The notes under the pieces: generated by a model | What the model was told of the DNA's origin: nothing | Seen by the model: the letters and a program-made list of their open reading frames with translations, nothing else | The model's database searches: none | Translations under genes and position numbers: made by a program | Assembly: GCA_937128575.1 (NCBI GenBank) | Contig: CAKZMN010000004.1 | Location: 1-5,309, forward strand | DNA from: an uncultured Alphaproteobacteria bacterium | GTDB lineage: Bacteria; Pseudomonadota; Alphaproteobacteria; Micavibrionales; Micavibrionaceae | DNA length: 5,309 nt | Reading direction: 5' to 3' | Part shown: positions 1-5,309 of the stretch, one piece after another | Layout: each line of letters opens with the position of its first letter | Position numbering within the stretch: position 1 is the first letter of the stretch

Positions 1-2838
1 GCCTGGATAGGCCGCCGCCAACATCTGACGCGCACGACCAGACCCAATTTTGGTGTATAGACGATTACGGATTGCCACATCTTCGGCAGAAGTAGACAGC
101 GCCCAAAGCTCAATCGGGCCCAGAGTGTTATACAAATGCTGCTCATATCGGCCAGACGTCGTACCCAAAACCAATAGACATGGCGCGCCTGTTGATTTTG
201 GTCCGGTCAATTTATGGCGAATAACATTACGCGCGGTTTCCGACAGGCCGAAACGATCCTGCACCTCATCAACCGCCTTATCTGAAATAGCCGTGCCCAA
301 AACCCAAACACCAGTGGCCAAATCAACCATATCTTTACTGAAATCATCAAGAAGTTGGGATGTAAGAACAATCTGTACGCCCCTTTTCCGGCCCTCACGT
401 ACGTCACGAATAACCTGCGCACGTACGGCGTGTGATTTGCTGGTTCTGTGGAATTCATCGTAACAAAGGCGCTTAGGGCTCTCACCAACATCTTGAAGGC
501 GCGCCTCGTGATATTCTTGGTACTTCTTGGGCACATGCTGCACGGCCTCTTTACCCATCCACCATGAACGCACAAGCGCATGACGCGCCAGCATGTACAT
601 AATGGAGGTCTGGCGATCTGCAGATTCGTCGCCCTGCGGCGCCACATCCATAAGATCCAGCGAACATATCTTGGCATCGGCAATATCAAACTGCGTAACC
701 GAAGACAGGATAGGGAATTCACGGATGGCGGATGTGACCATGCGTTCAAACGCGCCAATTACGGTTTCTGCGCTGAAGCCAACGGAGGTTTCTTCAAGCA
801 GCGAGCGAATTTGCGGACGGCGCGACGCCGTAATGGAATCGTTAAGCGTCGGCACGGCGTGGCGCTGCGCTAAGTTAGCCGTATGATATTGCTCCAGCTC
901 GAACATTTTATCGACCACGTCCCACCAATAGGGATCAGAGGGCAAATGTACGTTGAACTTCTGCAGCGCTTCATCAACATCGGACTCAAGGCGCGGTAAA
1001 TAGGGGCGCGCCTCCGCATTGGCGGATTTATCATCGCGCCAGCGGAACATCTCATCAACCACCAAGCCACAAAGCTGCTGCATACCATCATAGGGCTTGT
1101 CATAGCCCGGAGGCGTACAAAGCAGGGTCAAAAGCTCAACCAAAAAGCTGCGCTCATCCGGCAATGGATACCGGCAACCCATCTGCGTATCAAACGGGTT
1201 AATCGCATATTGATGCGACATTTGAAGGCGGTAATAGGCCGCCTCATGCTGGCGATTAAGCGGCAGGGCCTCGCGAATAAGAGAGATTAATCCAGAAGAG
1301 GACGGGCCAATATCAACAACCGCAACATACGGTAATTTATTAAGGCCCGGCGACATACAGGTCGCCAAATTAAGCGTGTTAAGCAATACCGACTTACCGG
1401 CGCCCGGTTGCGCAAAAATCAAATCAAACCATGTGGTAGTCAGGTTCGATCCAGTTTGATATGGCCATGCCTTACCATCGGGCGTACGGAACAGCATCGC
1501 GCCATTTTCAAATGGGCTAGAGGGGCGCTGCCACGGTAAGAGTTTGAATATTTCGGTCAATGGCGCAATCGCTGTAACGCCCGTACCCGCGCAGTGAATG
1601 CCCATCGCGGACGACATAACACAGTCCAGCGGATCACCGGAAAATTCGCTAACTTGGCTGTAACCCCAACTTTCAATCGCCTGTAACAAAACAGATAGGC
1701 GGTCTAAAATTTGGCTTTTTTCTTCAATCTTTGCCCATGTGGCAAAAGAGCATCTGAAGCGTACAACAGGCTCGTTACGCGCCATCGCGGCAAGACCCTC
1801 AAGCGAGTACTTGATTTGTTTGTTGCTCGCATTTGTCGGGCCCATAATCGTGGCCAAAAATGTACGCAGCTGCGTCGCGTAAATACCACCGCCTTCAATT
1901 AAAAAGGAAATCCTAAATGGAATATCTGCTTCAACCAAACGGTTTAGCAGTGATGGAAACGCGGTGGCGTCCATGGGGCCTAATGTCATATCGGCGCCCG
2001 CCCACAATAAATCACCAATACGCACAACAGATCGATTTAAAACTTTGGCATCGGCGCCCGCAATTTGATTAGGCAGGTTGGGCCACAAAATATCCGACAT
2101 GTCGACCTTGCTGGTCGGCGCGCGCGGTGGTATCGGATCGCCGGGCAGGCAGGCGCGCCATTTGTCATTTGCACGATCCGGGAACAGCTCGGCGCGAACA
2201 TGGTTTAACGCCTCATGCGTATTAAGCAAATTGCCGCGAATCCCAAGCTCGTCCAGGGAAGAGATGATGGCCGATATAAAGCTTCTATGCTGTGTTTTAA
2301 GCGGCTCTAGTCCCGCATGTGGGTACTGGGCTTCACCAGAGGGCAGCCAGTTTTTCGCTGTCTCCTTGCCTTCTTTTGCTGCTCTTTTAAATTCACTGGG
2401 GCTAAGAACGCTTGGCCGCGTCCATAATACGAAATAGGCAGATTCGTGAGTGATAAAGCGCTCTAGGTGGCGCACGCGTTCGGAAAACAAATCATCGAGA
2501 TCTAGCTTAATGTTTTTCGCGGTGGTTCTGCTGGGTTGAATTAAAGATTCAAGCTGTTTACGGACGCGGTTTGGATCACGCGCAAAATAAACCTGAAGCG
2601 CATGTCCCTGACGGTCAAATCGCGCGCCAATTTTAATCGTCGCCGATTCAACGATGTGGTTATATTCTTCTTCGCCAACAATTTGGCGACTACCTTCAAT
2701 TTTAACGTAAGAAACTAAGGATCCGTCACTAGCGACAATAGTCGTCGGCCCATCCGCTGTTTCCAGCTGAATAAAAGAAGACACTGATTGCTTCAGTGCT
2801 TTTTGAAATGGAGCTAAAACTTTACCTAAAAAACCCAT
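1..2838 (-). CDS. icmB: IcmB/DotO, VirB4-family ATPase of a type IVB secretion system (3' end cut by window edge)
   Basis: This is the cytoplasmic AAA+/VirB4-type ATPase that energises a Dot/Icm secretion channel at the inner membrane. The frame is open for 946 codons to the left edge. The ATG at 2838 is the only usable start, because an in-frame TGA lies 21 bases upstream; its Shine-Dalgarno is poor (an A-rich tract). The N-terminal half resembles the CagE/TrbE/VirB domain. The ATPase half has a Walker A motif AQPGAGKSVLL (K482, S483), the segment VVDIGPSSSGLISL (from about 507), YAINPFDTQMGCRYPLP (from about 544), Walker B RLCYDEFHR (D794, E795), REGRKRG (R817, K818) and TSQ (Q828). The tail GPIELWALSTSAEDVAIRNR (from 907) is strongly characteristic of IcmB and IncI TraU. 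Legionella IcmB is about 1,000 residues, so roughly 60-70 are probably missing. I found no frameshift or internal stop. The alternative, a TraU-type conjugation ATPase, is less likely because icmJ is adjacent. Confidence 0.95.
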   Translation of the reverse strand, partial: MGFLGKVLAPFQKALKQSVSSFIQLETADGPTTIVASDGSLVSYVKIEGSRQIVGEEEYNHIVESATIKIGARFDRQGHALQVYFARDPNRVRKQLESLIQPSRTTAKNIKLDLDDLFSERVRHLERFITHESAYFVLWTRPSVLSPSEFKRAAKEGKETAKNWLPSGEAQYPHAGLEPLKTQHRSFISAIISSLDELGIRGNLLNTHEALNHVRAELFPDRANDKWRACLPGDPIPPRAPTSKVDMSDILWPNLPNQIAGADAKVLNRSVVRIGDLLWAGADMTLGPMDATAFPSLLNRLVEADIPFRISFLIEGGGIYATQLRTFLATIMGPTNASNKQIKYSLEGLAAMARNEPVVRFRCSFATWAKIEEKSQILDRLSVLLQAIESWGYSQVSEFSGDPLDCVMSSAMGIHCAGTGVTAIAPLTEIFKLLPWQRPSSPFENGAMLFRTPDGKAWPYQTGSNLTTTWFDLIFAQPGAGKSVLLNTLNLATCMSPGLNKLPYVAVVDIGPSSSGLISLIREALPLNRQHEAAYYRLQMSHQYAINPFDTQMGCRYPLPDERSFLVELLTLLCTPPGYDKPYDGMQQLCGLVVDEMFRWRDDKSANAEARPYLPRLESDVDEALQKFNVHLPSDPYWWDVVDKMFELEQYHTANLAQRHAVPTLNDSITASRRPQIRSLLEETSVGFSAETVIGAFERMVTSAIREFPILSSVTQFDIADAKICSLDLMDVAPQGDESADRQTSIMYMLARHALVRSWWMGKEAVQHVPKKYQEYHEARLQDVGESPKRLCYDEFHRTSKSHAVRAQVIRDVREGRKRGVQIVLTSQLLDDFSKDMVDLATGVWVLGTAISDKAVDEVQDRFGLSETARNVIRHKLTGPKSTGAPCLLVLGTTSGRYEQHLYNTLGPIELWALSTSAEDVAIRNRLYTKIGSGRARQMLAAAYPG
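182..2159. repeat. Four dispersed copies of the palindromic octamer GGCGCGCC inside icmB
   Basis: The octamer occurs at 182-189, 498-505, 1005-1012 and 2152-2159 and, by my reading, nowhere else in the window. The copies fall in all three codon phases (positions modulo 3 are 2, 0, 0 and 1), so they do not come from one repeated peptide. One partial copy (AGCGCGCC) lies near 5203. For a random 5.3 kb sequence of even composition, less than 0.1 copies of a given octamer would be expected, although a GCG/CGC-rich codon bias raises that. The function, if any, is unknown. Confidence 0.6.
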
Positions 2839-2869
2839 GAAAATCTTTTTTGTTATTCACTACTGCGCA

Positions 2870-2918
2870 GCCCGCATTAAAGCGTGCCTTTTAATATAGC
2901 CGACTACAGCGGGCGGGC
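2870..2918 (-). repeat. Nested inverted repeats in the leader upstream of icmB
   Basis: GCCCGC at 2870-2875 is complementary to GCGGGC, which is present twice in overlap (2909-2914 and 2913-2918). Inside it, ATTAAA (2876-2881) pairs with TTTAAT (2890-2895). In the icmB transcript this gives a GC-rich outer stem and an AT-rich inner stem, stacked directly on one side and separated by a 13-base bulge on the other. No U-run follows it in the icmB direction, so it is not a standard intrinsic terminator. It ends about 30 bases before the icmB ATG and could affect transcript processing or translation. A regulatory role is only inferred. Confidence 0.4.
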
Positions 2919-2932
2919 ATAGAGAGCTTTCA

Positions 2933-2952
2933 CAAAAAATGATCAATTTTTG
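2933..2952. repeat. 20-base AT-rich near-palindrome downstream of icmJ
   Basis: The sequence from C2933 to G2952 is its own reverse complement except for one mismatched pair. It is centred on TGATCA and flanked by runs of A on one side and T on the other. It begins 17 bases after the icmJ stop codon. It could be a weak bidirectional terminator-like element or a protein-binding site, but the stem lacks a GC core, so termination would be inefficient. Confidence 0.4.
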
Positions 2953-2969
2953 AATATAAAGTTACGAAT

Positions 2970-3707
2970 TTAGGCTGCGCGCGCAATGTCGCTATAGATA
3001 GAAATCCATTGCGTGGGTACCTTGCCGCCAAATGGGCCATCTTTAGAGCGCCAGTAAGCAAGGATTTGCGGGAATTGATTGAATTCTAAATCCGCCTCTT
3101 TGATTATTCTGCGGTCTAGCGGAAATAGGCGAACGCCAGATAATTTAGCGTCTCTGCGGGCATAATGACCGGCGCCCAGATAATCTTGCATAACCGTGGA
3201 CAAAATATAGGGATCATCGGTGCTAATTCTCTTCTTCACTTCTTCACGCCGCGCCATAATCGCGTCCAGCGCCTTGCGCGCGGCCTCGGCCACGGGCCCT
3301 TGAGAAATACGCGCAACATATATCGCGCGCGCAATGTGGTGAAGGCGTGCCTGCTCAATTTCAGGCAGCCACAATAAAACACCAGAGCGCATTTCGCTGA
3401 TGCTCTCTAGGCTAAAGCACTGGTGACAAAAAATGCATGTGGTTGCGAGATTGTCCTCGCTCTTATTCTTTTTGTTGTGATCAATGAAATGAAGCTCTTG
3501 ATACTTCTGCGACTTAAAAGCGCAGCACCGACAGGTGTAGTTATCACGCTCAAATATCTTATTTTTTAGATCCTGAAGCGCTTTTTTAGCGTCAGAAGGC
3601 GAAGAACCGGCCAAATTGCTTGGGCCGGTTTTCTTCTTTGTGGCTTTGCCCGCCCCCTTTTTCGGTGAGGGGCGAGCAATGCCTAATGTAATTGGAATTA
3701 AATCCAT
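2970..3707 (-). CDS. icmJ: IcmJ/DotN, zinc-binding HNH-fold component of the type IV coupling complex
   Basis: IcmJ/DotN is a cytoplasmic subunit of the Legionella coupling complex; it binds the DotL ATPase, which with IcmS/IcmW and others receives effectors. The 245-residue protein has the family signature: KIFERDNYTCRCCAF (50-64) with C59 and C62, then YQELHFIDH (69-77), then DNLATTCIFCHQCF (85-98) with C94 and C97. These are two CxxC pairs suited to one zinc ion. LPEIEQARL (114-122) and VRLFPLDRR (192-200) also fit the family. H73, N86 and H95 sit where an HNH nuclease has its triad. The protein is longer than Legionella DotN (about 210 residues), mostly through a basic, low-complexity N-terminus (residues 12-31). 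The gene begins 18 bases after the icmD stop with no good Shine-Dalgarno, so translational coupling is plausible. It lies just upstream of icmB, as in Legionella. Confidence 0.9.
   Translation of the reverse strand: MDLIPITLGIARPSPKKGAGKATKKKTGPSNLAGSSPSDAKKALQDLKNKIFERDNYTCRCCAFKSQKYQELHFIDHNKKNKSEDNLATTCIFCHQCFSLESISEMRSGVLLWLPEIEQARLHHIARAIYVARISQGPVAEAARKALDAIMARREEVKKRISTDDPYILSTVMQDYLGAGHYARRDAKLSGVRLFPLDRRIIKEADLEFNQFPQILAYWRSKDGPFGGKVPTQWISIYSDIARAA
3601..3636 (-). repeat. Strong inverted repeat within the 5' part of icmJ
   Basis: AACCGGCC (3605-3612) and GGCCGGTT (3623-3630) form a perfect 8-base stem around a 10-base loop. GAAGAA (3601-3606) and TTCTTC (3631-3636) offer an alternative outer pairing, with a two-base bulge. 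It lies about 75-105 bases into the icmJ message, in the segment encoding the low-complexity linker (around residues 24-36). Read on the plus strand it is followed by a T-rich stretch and looks like a terminator, but no gene is being transcribed in that direction. In the icmJ direction it could slow ribosomes or stabilise RNA. Confidence 0.5.
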
Positions 3708-3725
3708 CTATTGGAAAGCCAACTC

Positions 3726-4100
3726 TTAGTTAACGTTGAAGTTCACTTTGTTCAATAGAGCTGCATCTACGCCAGCGCCCTGTGAACCAACAGTTTCGAA
3801 CATCGCTTCGAACAAGATTGGTAGAGCGAATAGACCGCCACCAGCTGCTAAACGAATAGCGCCATCTTTCAATGGTGTCTGTGTTGGGTTCTCAACGTGA
3901 TCTTTGATCTTCATGATGCCTAGTACACCAAGTAGGATACCGAACATATAGGATAGACCAGTCAATAGACCTGGAAGATCTTGGATAGATGTGTTGATGT
4001 TTTTAGCAATCGTGCTGAATGTGTTACCAGCGAAGGCCTCTTCTGAAGAAAGCATGCCTACAGTAAAGATTGCACCAAGTTTGTAATATGTGTTTTTCAT
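3726..4100 (-). CDS. icmD: IcmD/DotP-like small exported membrane protein of the type IVB secretion system
   Basis: This 124-residue protein has a likely Sec signal peptide: K2 and K7, a hydrophobic stretch at about 8-17, and an AFA/G cleavage site after residue 24. The mature protein of about 100 residues has two hydrophobic segments (about 45-63 and 82-101) joined by the polar loop KIKDHVENPTQTPLKDG (64-80); the second segment contains GGGLFALP (87-94). Size, topology and position between icmC- and icmJ-type genes match IcmD/DotP, a small membrane protein required in Legionella whose precise role is not established. The same helix-loop-helix module recurs in the upstream gene product. Codon choice differs from the flanking genes: all nine Asn codons are AAC, all four Pro codons are CCA, seven of eight Phe codons are TTC, and only one Ala codon is GCG. 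Together with the strong ribosome binding site this suggests high expression. Assignment rests on synteny and architecture more than on a diagnostic motif. Confidence 0.78.
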   Translation of the reverse strand: MKNTYYKLGAIFTVGMLSSEEAFAGNTFSTIAKNINTSIQDLPGLLTGLSYMFGILLGVLGIMKIKDHVENPTQTPLKDGAIRLAAGGGLFALPILFEAMFETVGSQGAGVDAALLNKVNFNVN

Positions 4101-4107
4101 AGTTTTT

Positions 4108-4115
4108 CTCCTCTA
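4108..4115 (-). promoter_or_regulatory. Strong Shine-Dalgarno sequence of icmD
   Basis: On the minus strand TAGAGGAG precedes the icmD ATG, with a 7-base A-rich spacer after GAGGAG. It fixes the start at 4100 and is much the best ribosome binding site in the window; icmJ and icmB have only weak ones. Confidence 0.85.
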
Positions 4116-4162
4116 CGAAAGTTAGTTGCTCACTAAAAAAATGGATCCGCGTAGCAAAGGTA

Positions 4163-4191
4163 ATTTTACACCTAAGTTAACGTGAACCCAA
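4163..4191 (-). promoter_or_regulatory. Candidate sigma70-type promoter for icmD
   Basis: TTGGGT (4186-4191) and TAAAAT (4163-4168) on the minus strand are separated by 17 bases. The -10 box matches the consensus at five of six positions, the -35 at only three. It overlaps the last codons and stop of the upstream gene and would give an untranslated leader of roughly 55 bases. An internal promoter would fit the separate expression level suggested by icmD codon use, but a match this weak can arise by chance. Confidence 0.25.
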
Positions 4192-5309
4192 TACCATAAT
4201 TTGTTATCCCAAGTGTCGATTGAACAACTTGCAATAACGGTCCTAAGTTCACGGCTAAAGAACCCCCTACCATGTGGGTCACTCCAGCCATGAGCGAAGC
4301 TTGTCCGTTGCCTTCGGCAACATTCCGTACAATGAATATCCCGCGGACGAAACTAATCAATCCGATGATAATCATGAATTTTAAAATAGCGCTAATTACT
4401 GTATGCGCATGACCTTGCTCTGCTGGCGTCATGCCGTCTACATACGTTAATTTCGCAAATGTTAGGTTAAGCGGGTTTGTAAAGAATGATCCCGTGAAGG
4501 CGCTGATGAATTCGTTGAATGAAATCAGTGCGCCGCCAGCAACAAATGTCATGAATGTGCCCACGCCGCCTGGGCCTCTGGCGCCGTCTTGCGCGCTTTT
4601 AACGAGGCGTGAAATACCAATCATGATAAAGACCATGCCAGCAACAAAGGTGAAGAAGTTAAGAACGCTGTGCACAGGACCAATAATGTCTGACATCATA
4701 CAAGACAGCATGACATCAAGACCAGGGTCAGCTGCGGTACAAACGGCCGTTTCGTTATAGCGACCGGTAAAGCCAATCGCTGCGTTTACCGCGCTTACAA
4801 CATTCAAAGATGCTGGTGTTACTGTTGCGCGAATAGCTTCAACGGTAACGGGCAGGGCGAAAAATGCGCCGCCTGCAATAAATCTGGAGAACCCTTCCCA
4901 AACCTGAGTTTGCTGCGGGTTTAAAACATGATCACGAATTTTCAAAATGCCCCATACACCCATGATAATACCAAAGATATATGACATCGCGCTAAGGAAG
5001 GCCGGCGCTGCGCCAGAGTGAATAACGAACTGACATATAATGCCGCCAACCGTGCCGCTGGTTGGATTACAACCACCGCCATAGGCGGAGAAGAACCAAC
5101 CGCCAGTGCCAAGAATAGATTGAATTTGCCCCCAAAATCCAATGCCCGCATCGCCATCGATCAGCGTCATCATCGCATTAAATATAGCCGGTAGAGCGAA
5201 TAGCGCGCCACCAACAAGTATGCGCGTTACACCTTCGCGCATCGGCGTTTGATCAGGGTTTTCAACCTGATCTTTAATTAACGCAATTAAAGGCGAAACC
5301 ACAATGGCT
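4172..5309 (-). CDS. icmC: IcmC/DotE-like multi-pass membrane protein, expanded to four tandem modules (5' end cut by window edge)
   Basis: The frame runs from the right edge to TAG at 4174-4172, giving 378 codons. A GTG at 5302 is the first start-like codon but is probably not the real start: it would behead the first module, and the frame stays open upstream to the edge. Residue numbers below count from that GTG. Four hydrophobic helix - polar loop - helix modules are visible, with second-helix cores LVGGALFALP (29-38), IAGGAFFALP (142-151), VAGGALISFN (254-263) and MVGGSLAVNLGP (344-355). Modules 1 and 2 share the loop pattern D-[HQ]-V-x-N-P-x-Q-T with IcmD; modules 3 and 4 diverge and resemble the two-module IcmC/DotE proper. 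Cysteine pairs C78/C90 and C188/C201 precede modules 2 and 3. Legionella IcmC is about 190 residues, so this protein is about twice that or more. It is presumably an inner-membrane part of the secretion system; its mechanistic role is unknown. The assignment rests on architecture and its place upstream of icmD. Confidence 0.7.
   Translation of the reverse strand, partial: AIVVSPLIALIKDQVENPDQTPMREGVTRILVGGALFALPAIFNAMMTLIDGDAGIGFWGQIQSILGTGGWFFSAYGGGCNPTSGTVGGIICQFVIHSGAAPAFLSAMSYIFGIIMGVWGILKIRDHVLNPQQTQVWEGFSRFIAGGAFFALPVTVEAIRATVTPASLNVVSAVNAAIGFTGRYNETAVCTAADPGLDVMLSCMMSDIIGPVHSVLNFFTFVAGMVFIMIGISRLVKSAQDGARGPGGVGTFMTFVAGGALISFNEFISAFTGSFFTNPLNLTFAKLTYVDGMTPAEQGHAHTVISAILKFMIIIGLISFVRGIFIVRNVAEGNGQASLMAGVTHMVGGSLAVNLGPLLQVVQSTLGITNYGIGFTLT

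Noticed and set aside
50..463. Plus-strand open frame of 137 codons (with further plus-strand frames at 580-886, 1711-1902 and 2078-2437)
   Set aside because: All lie antisense to icmB, whose frame is continuous with recognisable ATPase motifs; their translations show no domain-like pattern and they lack ribosome binding sites.
207..758. Minus-strand open frame of 183 codons, in a different frame from icmB
   Set aside because: It overlaps the Walker B half of icmB; its Arg/Cys/Trp-rich translation is typical of an out-of-frame shadow.
1990..2060. Direct repeat ATCGGCGCCCGC about 60 bases apart
   Set aside because: It encodes the tetrapeptide AGAD twice with common codons in icmB and has no other repeat structure around it.
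2876..2895. PmrA-like binding site (TTAAT-type repeat) upstream of icmB
   Set aside because: The known Legionella site is a direct repeat; here ATTAAA/TTTAAT is an inverted repeat with a different spacing.
2893..2921. Promoter for icmB with TATATT as the -10 box
   Set aside because: No acceptable -35 hexamer at 16-18 bases (best is TATGCC), and the box lies inside the inverted repeat.
2893..2932. Leader peptides of nine codons (one from ATG, one from GTG) in the icmJ-icmB gap
   Set aside because: No Shine-Dalgarno and no run of regulatory codons; such short frames are expected by chance.
4431..4760. Plus-strand frame of 109 codons opposite the icmC-like gene, and a minus-strand frame at 4942-5157
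   Set aside because: Both are shadows of the icmC-like gene, whose own frame has regular membrane helices and the repeated module.
5300..5302. GTG as the true start of the icmC-like gene
   Set aside because: The frame stays open to the window edge, module 1 would lose its first helix, and only seven upstream bases are available to show a ribosome binding site.

Overview
The window carries four consecutive genes on the minus strand that match, in order and in protein character, the icmC-icmD-icmJ-icmB (dotE-dotP-dotN-dotO) block of a Dot/Icm type IVB secretion system. In transcription order, from the right edge to the left edge, they are: a 5'-truncated multi-pass membrane protein of the IcmC/DotE type (4172 to the right edge); a small signal-peptide-bearing IcmD/DotP-like protein (3726-4100); the zinc-finger/HNH-fold coupling-complex protein IcmJ/DotN (2970-3707); and the large VirB4-type ATPase IcmB/DotO (2838 to the left edge, 946 codons and still open). 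The gaps are 71, 18 and 131 bases and nothing is encoded convincingly on the plus strand, so this looks like one operon cut at both ends.

The host is most likely a proteobacterium. Dot/Icm systems are best known from Legionella, Coxiella and relatives, and related systems occur in some Alphaproteobacteria and on IncI-type conjugative plasmids. By inspection the base composition is near balanced, with many GCG/GCC alanine and CGC arginine codons in icmB. That is richer in G+C than Legionella pneumophila or Coxiella, so those species are unlikely. IcmJ/DotN beside IcmB argues for an effector-type Dot/Icm apparatus rather than a plain IncI conjugation system, but the flanks needed to decide between chromosome and plasmid are outside the window.

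Expected roles: IcmB is the cytoplasmic ATPase at the base of the inner-membrane channel. IcmJ belongs to the type IV coupling complex that receives effectors. IcmC- and IcmD-type proteins are small inner-membrane or exported components of poorly defined function.

The unusual points are: (1) the IcmC-like protein is about twice the usual length and consists of four tandem copies of the two-helix module that IcmD carries once; (2) icmD has codon usage unlike its neighbours, together with a strong Shine-Dalgarno sequence; (3) IcmJ has a basic N-terminal extension overlying a strong inverted repeat, and an HNH-like triad that may be intact; (4) the icmJ-icmB gap contains two inverted repeats; (5) the octamer GGCGCGCC occurs four times inside icmB. 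I see no RNA gene, insertion sequence or CRISPR array.
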